Under the pieces are notes generated by a model, which saw only the letters and a list, made by a program, of their open reading frames with translations, did not search any database and had not been told where the DNA came from. Below are positions 7,746 to 16,855 of a DNA stretch of 49,326 bases, piece by piece. The position numbers and the translations under genes are program-made. Each line of letters opens with the position of its first letter. Position 1 is the stretch's first letter. Origin of the DNA: Methylobacter sp. (GTDB lineage: Bacteria; Pseudomonadota; Gammaproteobacteria; Methylococcales; Methylomonadaceae); NCBI GenBank assembly GCA_026399025.1, contig JAPLRU010000095.1, positions 1 through 49,326 of the forward strand, written 5' to 3'.

Positions 7746-10169
7746 ATGTTTGAAAATATCAGCTTTAAATCCCAAATACTGCTGGGTTTTTTGACCATGA
7801 TCAGTTTAATGACGGTCATTTCCGGATCGAGTTTAATTAATCTCTCCAACACAAAACGCGACCTTTCCGAAATAAATAACACCCTGCTGCCCAATGCACT
7901 GCTGATGGGGCAAATGGCGCGCGATATTGTACTGGTGCATCAATTTTTATCCGACGTTTCGGCCTCCCATTCGCCGGCGGCTTATCGGGACGCCGAAAAA
8001 TCCGCTCAGGATTTTAAGCTGGGCTTAGTGCAGTTCCGCCAATCCCTCGGTAATCAAACGCGTGATAATCCTCAAAAAGCTAAGGAGATTGACCTTCTTG
8101 ACGCGAACTTCGACCTGTTTTATCAAGACGGCAAACAGATGGCCTCCGCTTATATCAGCCAAGGCCAGGAAGCCGGTAATGCGGCTATGCAAGAGTTTGA
8201 TCATCAGTCATATAAGTTGTCATCGCAAATCATCAGGCTCAGGAATAATGAGGTAAGCGCCGTCAAGCAGTATGTCAGCGCCGGCACCGAAACCGCAACT
8301 CAGGCAACCAACGCTTTGTGGATCATCTCTCTGACCGCCATCCTGCTGGCGCTGGCTATCGCCTTGTGGCTAACCCGCCATCTCAGTAAACAAATCGGTA
8401 TCGATCCCTTCTATGCCAAAGGCATCGCCAAAGAAATCGCGGCGGGCAACTTATCCCGGTCTATCAAATTGGATGAGGGCGATAAAGACAGCCTGTTGCA
8501 TGCGATAAAAAACATGCAACAAAAGATGCAGGTTCGCAGAGCGGCTGAACACAAAACGGCGGAAGAAATCCTGCGGATCAAAAGCGCTTTGGACTGTATC
8601 TGTACCGGCGTGATGATTACCGACAATGACCGTAACATTATTTACGTTAATAATTCGGCGCTCACTATTTTGGGCAAAACCGAAGCGGACATTCATCAGC
8701 AGGTGTCGAATTTTTCTATTGCCAATTTGGTCGGTACCAATATTGACGATTTGCATAAAAACCCGGCGCATCAGGCGCAGTTGCTTTCATCCTTAACCGG
8801 TGCCCATAAAGCCGATATAGTGTTGGGCGATAGGTCGATGACGATGACGGCTAATCCGATAGTCAACGAGCAAGGCCAACGCTTGGGCACCGTGGCCGAA
8901 TGGTATGACCGTACCGCCGAAGTTGCCGTGGAAAAAGAAGTGGCCGCACTTGTCGTTGCCGGCACTCTGGGCGATTTTACCAAACGTTTTGATTTGCGAG
9001 GTAAAGAGGGCTTCTTGCGCGAGCTCGGCGAAGGTCTTAACCAACTGCTATACGCCAGCGAAACCGGTCTTAATGAGGTGACGCACGTATTGGGTGCTCT
9101 GTCCCGTTGCGACCTGACGGCAACGATCAGCAATGACTATGAAGGCACGTTCGGACAACTTAAGGATAACGCCAATACCACCGTAGCAACGCTTAAAAAC
9201 ATCATTTATCAAATCAAGGACGCTACCGACAGCATCAACACGGGGTCAGCAGAAATTGCTTCCGGCAACAATGATTTATCGCAACGCACCGAACTGCAAG
9301 CCGCCAGCCTGCAACAAACCGCAACCAGTATGGGCGAGCTTACCGCTATCGTGCAACAGAATGCCGAAAACGCCAAACAGACCAACCTGTTGGCCATGGG
9401 CGCCGCCGAAATAGCCGGGCAAGGCGGCGTGGTGGTGGCTCAGGTTATCGACACCATGAATAATATAAAAGAATCCTCCCGGAAGATTGAGGAGATCGTC
9501 TCTATATTGGACGACATCGCCTTCCAGACCAATATTCTCGCCTTCAACGCCTCCGTACAAGCCGCTCATGCCGGTGTGTACGGGCAAGGCTTTGCGGTAG
9601 TCGCCAGCGAAGTGCGCCACCTTGCCCAGCGCGCGGCGGTGTCGGCCGAAGATATTAAAAACCTGATTGACGACTCGGTGAGAAAGATCGACGGCGGCAG
9701 TAAATTGGCGGCTCAGGCCGGTAAGACCATGGAAGAAGTGCTCAGCTCCATCCGCGGCGTTTCCGGCATGATGTCGGAAATAACCGCCGCCTCGGTCGAA
9801 CAAAGCGCCGGTATCGAGCAGATCAATCAAGCCATCGGCCAAATGGATAATGTGACTCAACAAAACGCCGCCTTAGTGGAACAAGCCGCGGCCGCAGCCG
9901 AATCGCTGGAAGAGCAGGCGCAAAATCTGATTGTGATGGTAGGCGGCTTTAAAATAGATGAAAAACCGGCCCATCCCAACGCCCTTTATGTTGCTGAAGA
10001 CAATGCCGCCTTGCCGGAATTTCATCTGTCGCACCATCACCGGGGCTATAGACAACATAGTCCTTGGGACGCCGGAAGAGCAAACAGCAGTCATGTTTTT
10101 CATCATGCTGAAAGCACAGCCAAACCGCAACTGTTAGCGGTCGCTAACGGCGATTGGGAAGAATTTTAA
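7746..10169 (+). CDS. Methyl-accepting chemotaxis protein with PAS domain, divergent tip and CheR pentapeptide
   Basis: An 807-residue chemoreceptor. The start is the ATG after AAGGTGA at 7734-7740, which gives a proper first membrane helix (SQILLGFLTMISLMTVISG). A periplasmic four-helix-type domain runs to about residue 185, TM2 is about 190-210 (LWIISLTAILLALAIALWL), then comes a HAMP, a PAS domain (about 275-395), a second HAMP-like segment and the MCP signalling domain (about 480-715). The hairpin tip reads QTNILAFNASVQAAHAGVYG, where usual receptors have NAAVEAARAGEQG, so several charged contact residues are altered. The last residues DWEEF match the xWxxF pentapeptide that tethers CheR. 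No che genes are nearby. Flanking c-di-GMP genes suggest a taxis or surface-sensing unit. Confidence 0.9.
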   Translation: MFENISFKSQILLGFLTMISLMTVISGSSLINLSNTKRDLSEINNTLLPNALLMGQMARDIVLVHQFLSDVSASHSPAAYRDAEKSAQDFKLGLVQFRQSLGNQTRDNPQKAKEIDLLDANFDLFYQDGKQMASAYISQGQEAGNAAMQEFDHQSYKLSSQIIRLRNNEVSAVKQYVSAGTETATQATNALWIISLTAILLALAIALWLTRHLSKQIGIDPFYAKGIAKEIAAGNLSRSIKLDEGDKDSLLHAIKNMQQKMQVRRAAEHKTAEEILRIKSALDCICTGVMITDNDRNIIYVNNSALTILGKTEADIHQQVSNFSIANLVGTNIDDLHKNPAHQAQLLSSLTGAHKADIVLGDRSMTMTANPIVNEQGQRLGTVAEWYDRTAEVAVEKEVAALVVAGTLGDFTKRFDLRGKEGFLRELGEGLNQLLYASETGLNEVTHVLGALSRCDLTATISNDYEGTFGQLKDNANTTVATLKNIIYQIKDATDSINTGSAEIASGNNDLSQRTELQAASLQQTATSMGELTAIVQQNAENAKQTNLLAMGAAEIAGQGGVVVAQVIDTMNNIKESSRKIEEIVSILDDIAFQTNILAFNASVQAAHAGVYGQGFAVVASEVRHLAQRAAVSAEDIKNLIDDSVRKIDGGSKLAAQAGKTMEEVLSSIRGVSGMMSEITAASVEQSAGIEQINQAIGQMDNVTQQNAALVEQAAAAAESLEEQAQNLIVMVGGFKIDEKPAHPNALYVAEDNAALPEFHLSHHHRGYRQHSPWDAGRANSSHVFHHAESTAKPQLLAVANGDWEEF

Positions 10170-10231
10170 GAAGGGACGTTTTTTATACGGTACAGACTAT
10201 CGATAACAACGGCATTCCACGCGGAAAGTTT

Positions 10232-11341
10232 ATGACCCAAAAACAAAAGAAAACGCGGTTACGCGCCAAACAAGATCAACGGGCTTTACATCTGGATACC
10301 GTCAAATCGCTGCAAAAATTGCAAAAAAGCGCGGTTAAGTTATATGTCCTCAGTTCGCAGCTCACCCGGCTGATCGATGCAATTCCGGATTCCGTCCTGC
10401 TCAAAGATAGAGAAGGGCGTAAATTAATCACTAATAAGCTAACCCAACGTCTTTTTAAGCTGCACGATCTTGATTGGTACGGCAAGACCGATATAGCGCC
10501 GACCTCAGCCCCCCAAGAGATGCGCATCAACCATGAGCTCTACCAGATGGCGCTGGAATCGGATCTGCACTTTGCATTGGCAAGGCGGGAGCTCAAACTT
10601 TACTATCAAATTCTGGTAGACAGCGATCGTCAAATGCTGGGTGCGGAAGCCTTGCTGCGTTGGGAACATCCGCGCTATGGATTGATTACCCCGGAGCATT
10701 TTATTCCGATAGCGGAACAATCGGGCTTGATCTTACCCATAGGCGCCTGGGCGCTGAAAAGCGCTTGCGAACAGCTCAAATTATGGCAGAGCGATCCGCT
10801 TAGAAAGGAGCTGTCGCTCTCCATCAACATCAGCCCCTGTCAATTTAGCCGGCCTGAGTTCGTCGGGCAATTGCGCCAAATATTGAAAAAAACCGGCATC
10901 GACGCGTTACAGCTTAAATTGGAGCTGACCGAAAGTTTGATGCTGCACGACATCGCCAATACCATCGAGAACATGGAGCGGTTGAAGCTGCTCGGCATTC
11001 AATTTTCCATGGATAACTTCGGCACCGGTTATTCGTCATTAAGTCATCTCAAACAATTGCCCATCGACGTATTAAAAATCGATCAGTTTTTGATGCGCGA
11101 CATGGCTAATGATAGCTGCGATGCGATGATCGTAAAAACGATCATCGACATGACTCAAAAGCTGGGAATCAAGCTGGTTGCCGGCGGAGTTGAAACCGAG
11201 CAGCAATTTGCCTGTCTAAAACAGCTCGGCTGCTCCACTTATCAAGGCTATCTGTTCGGCAAGCCGATGCCGGTCGATCAATTTGAACAGTTGCTTGACA
11301 ACAGGCTGGGTTCGACCGCTCCTAGGGACCAAGTTAGGTAA
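10232..11341 (+). CDS. Degenerate EAL-domain protein with a truncated PAS segment
   Basis: A 369-residue protein from an ATG preceded by GGAAAG; a longer in-frame reading overlaps the chemoreceptor and is disfavoured. Residues 25-90 look like the start of a PAS domain (LIDAIPDSVLLKDREGRKL) that stops abruptly, joined to a full-length EAL domain (about 100-360). The EAL motif (139-141), Asn in SINISP and Lys in LKIDQF are present. However, the DD of the metal site is D261-N262 (SMDNFGTGYSS), and the usual AEGVET is AGGVET (Gly at 318). Loss of a metal ligand and of the probable general base argues for a catalytically dead c-di-GMP binder. Its last codons lie in the arm of the inverted-repeat element beginning at 11334. 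Confidence 0.82.
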   Translation: MTQKQKKTRLRAKQDQRALHLDTVKSLQKLQKSAVKLYVLSSQLTRLIDAIPDSVLLKDREGRKLITNKLTQRLFKLHDLDWYGKTDIAPTSAPQEMRINHELYQMALESDLHFALARRELKLYYQILVDSDRQMLGAEALLRWEHPRYGLITPEHFIPIAEQSGLILPIGAWALKSACEQLKLWQSDPLRKELSLSINISPCQFSRPEFVGQLRQILKKTGIDALQLKLELTESLMLHDIANTIENMERLKLLGIQFSMDNFGTGYSSLSHLKQLPIDVLKIDQFLMRDMANDSCDAMIVKTIIDMTQKLGIKLVAGGVETEQQFACLKQLGCSTYQGYLFGKPMPVDQFEQLLDNRLGSTAPRDQVR

Positions 11342-11662
11342 GGCAACTGGCAATAAATACCCCACCGACACGAAATAGTTCCCACGCCGGAGAGACTGTG
11401 AAAGTATTATCAAAATCAGTTTAAAAACCTATTCACCACGAAGACACGAAGATCACGAAGGAAAAATAATTGTTTAAACTCAATGTATTGAAAACTTCGT
11501 GTCCTCGGCAATTGCTCCTGCATTGCTCTACCTCCTGCATCCGTGCAGTCGTTCGTGTCTTCGTGGTGAAGGCTTTTGCTTTTGTTCTAAAACGAATACT
11601 TTCACAGCCTCCGGAGCGTGGGAACGATAGCTGTGGGGGATTTATTATTGCGAGTTACCTAA
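11334..11662. repeat. 329-bp nested inverted-repeat element
   Basis: A set of nested inverted arms fills the gap between the EAL gene and glgP. The outermost pair is TTAGGTAA (11334-11341) with TTACCTAA (11655-11662). Next is GTTCCCACGCCGGAG at 11378-11392 opposite its imperfect complement at 11609-11625. CTGTGAAAGTATT at 11396-11408 pairs with 11595-11607. Inside these, TTCACCACGAAGACACG (11432-11448) is perfectly complementary to 11554-11570. The GTTCCCACG block is shared with the elements at 26618 and 45838. The outermost left arm overlaps the EAL stop codon. No convincing gene lies inside. Confidence 0.75.
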
Positions 11663-11711
11663 GAGAATACGAGCAGAAGCGCAGCAACAAAAAATCTTTC
11701 AGGATTAGACC

Positions 11712-14219
11712 ATGCCTACTAACAAATTTGTGATCAGCAAGCCCAAGTCATCAATTACCAAACTCCCCGAGCAAGGCAATAAAAAAACCGATTTTATTGA
11801 TGACTTCAAAGAATATTATGTTCATCTGTTGGGTCGGGATGAAAACTGCCAGTCGCCGTATTATGCCGGTGAAGCTTTGTCATTAGGTATTCGCGACCGC
11901 TTAATGGAACGCTGGAAAACAACTCATCAAACCTATAAAAACAATGACTGTAGACGCGGCTATTATCTGTCGATGGAATTTCTTATGGGGCGGAGTTTGA
12001 GCAATGCGATGCTCAATTTGGGAATAACCGATACCGTAACTCAGGCCATGTACGATCTCGGCATTGCCATAGAAGAACTGATCAGCAGCGAGCTGGATGC
12101 GGGGCTTGGCAATGGCGGTCTGGGTCGTCTCGCCGCGTGTTTTATCGACAGTTGCGCGACCTTGCAATTGCCGGTCATCGGTTATGGACTGCGTTACGAA
12201 TACGGCATGTTTACTCAGACTATCGTTAACGGCGAACAGGTCGAAAAACCCGATCATTGGCTGCGTCACGGCAACGTTTGGGAAATTGAACGTCTGGAAT
12301 ATTCCCATACCATTAAATTCGGCGGCCATACCGAAATCCAAACCGACGAAAACGACAAACAGCGGCATTGCTGGATTTCCACCAGTAACGTGTTAGCGGT
12401 GCCTTTCGATACGCCGATACCCGGCTATCGGAATGGGACCGTTAATTCATTGCGGTTGTGGAAAGCCGTGGCTACCGAAGAGTTTAACCTGGATGAATTT
12501 AATGCCGGCGATTATGCCGAAGCCGTCGCGGCAAAAAATACCGCTGAAAATATCACCATGGTGCTGTATCCCAATGATGCCAATGAAAACGGCAAAGAGC
12601 TGAGATTACGGCAACAGTATTTTCTGGCTTCCGCCAGTTTACAGGATGTTATCGCCCACTGGACGGCGATGCACGGCAATGATTTTGAGCACTTCGCCGA
12701 AAAAAACTGCTTTCAGTTAAACGACACGCATCCGAGTATTGCGATTGCCGAATTAATGCGGCTGCTGATGGATAACCATGACTTAAACTGGAATCAAGCC
12801 TGGGCCATCACCCAAAAGACCATGGCTTACACTAATCACACTTTGTTACCCGAAGCGCTGGAAAAATGGCCGGTTAGCCTGATGCAACGGTTATTGCCCA
12901 GACTGATGGAAATTATTTTTGAAATTAACGCCCGTTTTATGGCCGAAGTTTCCATGCACTGGCCCGCCGATAACGAGCGTTTAAGTAGACTGTCCATCAT
13001 TGAGGAAGGCGATTCGCAACAGGTAAGAATGGCTCATCTTGCCATCGTGGGCTGTTTTTCGGTGAACGGCGTCGCCCAGTTGCATTCCCGGTTATTGATG
13101 CAAGACTTATTCAGGGATTTTTATGCCTTATGGCCGCATAAGTTCAACAATAAAACCAATGGTGTGACGCCGCGTCGTTGGCTGGCCGCCTGTAACCCCG
13201 AGTTGGCAAAGCTGATCACGGAAACGATAGGCGAGCAATGGATTACCGATTTATCGCAACTGAAAAAACTGGAACCCTACGCGGAAGATGCCGCATTTCG
13301 GCAACGCTGGCGCGCTATCAAACACGCGGCCAAACAACGCTTGATCGACTATAAAAAAATCAAGCACAGCAGCGAACTGCATTTAAATGTCGACGCCCTA
13401 TTCGATGTGCAGGTTAAGCGCATTCATGAATACAAGCGTCAACTGCTGAATGTCTTGCATGTGATCCATCTTTATAACTGCATTAAAAAAGGCGGCGCCG
13501 ACCGGGTGCCGCGATGCGTGTTAATCGGCGGCAAAGCGGCACCCGGTTATCGCATGGCAAAAAAAATCATCAAGCTGATTAATAATGTTGCCCATATTAT
13601 TAATTCGGACCCTGACGTGGGCGACAAATTGACCTTGCTGTTTTTACCCGATTACCGGGTTTCGGCAATGGAAAAAATATGCCCCGGCGCTGATTTATCC
13701 GAACAAATATCCACTGCGGGCAAGGAAGCTTCCGGCACCGGCAATATGAAGCTGATGATGAACGGCGCAATCACCATCGGCACATTGGATGGGGCTAATA
13801 TTGAAATTCGCGAAGAAGTGGGCGACGCCAACTTTTTTCTGTTCGGTTTGACCGAACAACAAATTGAAGCCAAACGCGGCCACTACAATCCGCTTGAGAT
13901 AATCGACCAGGATGAAGACTTGCAACAGGTCATGCATCTGTTGGAGTCCGGTTATTTTAACCAATTCGAGCCGGGTATCTTCGATGAGTTGATTAACTCG
14001 ATAAAAAGCGCTTATGACCCTTGGATGACCATTGCCGATTTCCGGAGTTTTGTCGATACGCAAAAACGCGTTGAAGATGCGTACCAAGATAAAGATCATT
14101 GGACCAAAATGAGTATTTTAAATTGCGCGAACAGTGGTAAATTCTCTACCGATAGAACGATTGGCGAATACAATCGGGATATTTGGAAATTGCAACCGCA
14201 ACCGGTTAAACGTAAATAA
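11712..14219 (+). CDS. glgP: Glycogen/maltodextrin phosphorylase
   Basis: An 835-residue GT35 phosphorylase, full length for the family. It releases glucose-1-phosphate from alpha-1,4-glucans using pyridoxal phosphate. Visible hallmarks are the N-terminal YYLSMEFLMGR and GNGGLGRLAACF blocks, the mid-protein LNDTHPSIAI and TNHTLLPEALEKW segments, KTNGVTPRRWL, and the PLP-lysine region EASGTGNMKLMMNG at about residue 675. A weak AGGA lies upstream of the ATG. The gene stands alone, without other glg genes. It converges on the histidine kinase gene with a 27-base gap. Confidence 0.96.
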   Translation: MPTNKFVISKPKSSITKLPEQGNKKTDFIDDFKEYYVHLLGRDENCQSPYYAGEALSLGIRDRLMERWKTTHQTYKNNDCRRGYYLSMEFLMGRSLSNAMLNLGITDTVTQAMYDLGIAIEELISSELDAGLGNGGLGRLAACFIDSCATLQLPVIGYGLRYEYGMFTQTIVNGEQVEKPDHWLRHGNVWEIERLEYSHTIKFGGHTEIQTDENDKQRHCWISTSNVLAVPFDTPIPGYRNGTVNSLRLWKAVATEEFNLDEFNAGDYAEAVAAKNTAENITMVLYPNDANENGKELRLRQQYFLASASLQDVIAHWTAMHGNDFEHFAEKNCFQLNDTHPSIAIAELMRLLMDNHDLNWNQAWAITQKTMAYTNHTLLPEALEKWPVSLMQRLLPRLMEIIFEINARFMAEVSMHWPADNERLSRLSIIEEGDSQQVRMAHLAIVGCFSVNGVAQLHSRLLMQDLFRDFYALWPHKFNNKTNGVTPRRWLAACNPELAKLITETIGEQWITDLSQLKKLEPYAEDAAFRQRWRAIKHAAKQRLIDYKKIKHSSELHLNVDALFDVQVKRIHEYKRQLLNVLHVIHLYNCIKKGGADRVPRCVLIGGKAAPGYRMAKKIIKLINNVAHIINSDPDVGDKLTLLFLPDYRVSAMEKICPGADLSEQISTAGKEASGTGNMKLMMNGAITIGTLDGANIEIREEVGDANFFLFGLTEQQIEAKRGHYNPLEIIDQDEDLQQVMHLLESGYFNQFEPGIFDELINSIKSAYDPWMTIADFRSFVDTQKRVEDAYQDKDHWTKMSILNCANSGKFSTDRTIGEYNRDIWKLQPQPVKRK

Positions 14220-14246
14220 TCGGTAATTTTCGGGCATGGCCCGCTG

Positions 14247-16853
14247 CTACTTCGAAGACGATTTGATAAGTTCTTTCATGCGGTGAATTATCTGGCCCGC
14301 TCTTAAACTCTGTTGTTGTACTTTGTGTAGGATCTCGGCGAGTTTTGCCCTATCGGGATTTTCGGCGTTAATCATGTTTAAGCCGGCTTGCGTATAGCCG
14401 GAGATTGCCGATAGCGGCTGGTTGACTTCATGAGCAATGCCGGAAACAATTTTATCCATCAGCTCAAGACGGTCGGCGTAGGAATGTTCAGCCGCAGTTT
14501 GCTCTATAAATCCGCACGAACGGGCTTCAGCGTTATCGGCAGACAAAACATAGTGGGCTGAAATATTAAGCGTCTCTAGCCTTTCATCCGAAAAAGATGG
14601 GCCGAGCTGAACGGCTCGTTGAAAAATGGAAGCATCACCGGACGGGGATGCAGCGAATGACGGTTGCATCTGTATCGCGGCCAACGCAAGCATGCTTTTG
14701 GCGAAGCTCTCAAGCCAACTGTTCAATGCCGCAGCGTCATATTTTCCCGGTACAACCTGAACTTCCAGCGTAGCAAAGGTCGGTGATAAATCTTTAGTGC
14801 TTAAATTGAGCGAGGTTTCTTCGGTCGGATGCTGCCGTTGCTCCGAGTCGGGTAAATATTTAACAGCGATGGCCCGCGCAGGGGAGATAAGCTCATCATC
14901 GACGGGTTTGACCCAGCGTACTAAAGTCTGAAAAAACAGTGTCCAGTCAATGGGTTTACCAATATGATCGTTCATGCCGCTGGCAAGGCAGTGGTCGCGT
15001 TCTTCAGCCATTACGTTGGCGGTCATCGCAATGATCGGCAGATCGGCAAAGCGCGGGTCGGCACGAATGATGCGGCTGGCTTTAAAACCGTCCATGATCG
15101 GCATTTGGCAGTCCATTAACACGGCCGAATAGCGGTTTTTGCCGATCAGGGCAATCGCTTCGGCGCCGTTATTGGCGCGGTCAACCCTAATGCCGCAATT
15201 CCCCAGTATTTCCATCATCACTTCCTGATTAACCAGGTTATCTTCCACTAACAACAGATACGCACCGCTTAACGCCAGGTGCTTGTCCGGTGTATGCGCT
15301 TGCTGAGAGGGCGGGCGGGTCTTAGCTGCGGCTTGCACGCTCAGCGTCACGGTAAAATAGAAAATACTGCCAACCCCCAAACAACTTTCAACTTCGATAG
15401 TGCCGCCCATCGCTTCGGCCAGATCCTTGCTGATAGACAGTCCCAGCCCAGTGCCGCCATACCTGCGTGTGGTTGATTCATCGGCTTGATTGAAGGCACT
15501 GAACAAGCGGCTTTGTTGCTTTTTGCTCAAACCGATGCCGGTGTCGATAACGCTAAAGCACAAACAGACCTCTTTACTATCGAAAGCCTGTACCTGCACC
15601 TTTAGGGTTACAGTGCCCTGCTGAGTAAATTTGATCGCATTGCTTAATAGATTGAGCAACACTTGCCCCAAGCGTAACGGGTCGCCGATTAAGGCAACGG
15701 GCACATCGGGATCAACCTCAAAATTCAGCGTTAACTGTTTGCCGTTGAGCAATTGCGAAGTTACATCAAGCAAATGCTGGATAACGGTGTCAAACCTGAA
15801 TTCGGTGTGTTCCAGCTTAAGTTTGCCCGCTTCGAGTTTGGAGAAATCCAAAATGTCGTTCAGTATGCGCAACAGCCAATGTGCCGACGTGTTGATTTTA
15901 TCCTGATAATTGCGCTGTTTTAGCGTTAATTCGGTTTGCAAGGTCAAATAGGTCATGCCGATAATCGCATTCATGGGCGTGCGAATTTCATGGCTCATAT
16001 TGGCCAAAAATGTCGATTTAGTTCGATTGGCGGCCTCCGCCTCCTGCTTCGCCAACTCCAACTGTCGGGTGCGTTCCCGAACTTTTTCGTCCAGATCGGC
16101 GTTGGCTTCCAATAACAGGCGGTTTTGCCGCTCTAAGGTTTCCAGCATAACATTGAAGGTATCGGTTAATATCCCAAACTCATCGTTATTATGCTGCGGT
16201 GCGCGGACGGAAAAATCCTTTTCCTTGATAATATGCAGCGCGGTTAAAGTAAGCGTATTCAGCGGTTTGGTAACGATTCTGCGGAGGCTGTCCGCAAGAA
16301 ACAAGGCGGCCAAACTGACCCAAAAGAAAATAGCCGCGCAGCAAAAAATAAATTTTTGCCAGTGTCTGTCTAATTCGGCCAGACTGGTGCGAATCAAAAC
16401 AGTACCGATAACCGCGTCATCGGATATTACCGGATAAAAGACCTCCAGCACCGTCCCCTGAAGCCGATATCCATCTTGTTGCTCCGGGCCGCTTTGGCAA
16501 GCAAGACTCGGCGGCGTATCGCTAGCGCGGTATTCGGCAATCAGAACATTGGCGTCAGAAAAAATACAGGCCTGAATAACGGCCTGTTTCGCCTGTAACG
16601 CAGCAAGATTTTCTGTCGCCACTTGTTTATCGTCAAACAACAGAGCTGCGGTGCTGCGGTTTGCCAGCAGTTGGGCGGATGAGGAGATGTCCTGCACCAA
16701 GTAGTTTTGGTTACGCACTTTGTCATAATAAAGAATTGCGCTAACAGCAAGCAGCAAGGCGAACAAAACAGTGGTCATGATGATGATCATCAGTTTGCTC
16801 TTGATGGGTATTTTGCTAAAAACGGCGGGGCGTTGGCGGCGCAATCTCGGCAT
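14247..16853 (-). CDS. CHASE8-type hybrid histidine kinase ending in a second H-box domain
   Basis: An 868-residue inner-membrane kinase. TM1 is about residues 19-43, a periplasmic CHASE8-like domain about 45-165 (SSSAQLLANRSTAALLFDD), TM2 about 168-190 and HAMP to about 245, followed by a coiled coil. The DHp domain carries H288 in MSHEIRTP, and the ATPase domain spans about 385-505 with N, G1 (DTGIGL) and G2 (GGTGLGL) boxes. A receiver domain (about 532-645) has D581 in LMDCQMP. After a linker the protein ends with a second H-box region (GIAHEVNQPLSAISGY, H808) and stops about 60 residues later with no ATPase domain. The upstream yfiR-like gene ends 2 bases before this start, indicating coupled expression. 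Confidence 0.9.
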   Translation of the reverse strand: MPRLRRQRPAVFSKIPIKSKLMIIIMTTVLFALLLAVSAILYYDKVRNQNYLVQDISSSAQLLANRSTAALLFDDKQVATENLAALQAKQAVIQACIFSDANVLIAEYRASDTPPSLACQSGPEQQDGYRLQGTVLEVFYPVISDDAVIGTVLIRTSLAELDRHWQKFIFCCAAIFFWVSLAALFLADSLRRIVTKPLNTLTLTALHIIKEKDFSVRAPQHNNDEFGILTDTFNVMLETLERQNRLLLEANADLDEKVRERTRQLELAKQEAEAANRTKSTFLANMSHEIRTPMNAIIGMTYLTLQTELTLKQRNYQDKINTSAHWLLRILNDILDFSKLEAGKLKLEHTEFRFDTVIQHLLDVTSQLLNGKQLTLNFEVDPDVPVALIGDPLRLGQVLLNLLSNAIKFTQQGTVTLKVQVQAFDSKEVCLCFSVIDTGIGLSKKQQSRLFSAFNQADESTTRRYGGTGLGLSISKDLAEAMGGTIEVESCLGVGSIFYFTVTLSVQAAAKTRPPSQQAHTPDKHLALSGAYLLLVEDNLVNQEVMMEILGNCGIRVDRANNGAEAIALIGKNRYSAVLMDCQMPIMDGFKASRIIRADPRFADLPIIAMTANVMAEERDHCLASGMNDHIGKPIDWTLFFQTLVRWVKPVDDELISPARAIAVKYLPDSEQRQHPTEETSLNLSTKDLSPTFATLEVQVVPGKYDAAALNSWLESFAKSMLALAAIQMQPSFAASPSGDASIFQRAVQLGPSFSDERLETLNISAHYVLSADNAEARSCGFIEQTAAEHSYADRLELMDKIVSGIAHEVNQPLSAISGYTQAGLNMINAENPDRAKLAEILHKVQQQSLRAGQIIHRMKELIKSSSK

Positions 16854-16855
16854 CG

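Noticed and set aside
11470-11733. Plus-strand open frame upstream of glgP
   Set aside because: It lies across the arms of the inverted-repeat element and overlaps the glgP start; the translation has no family character.
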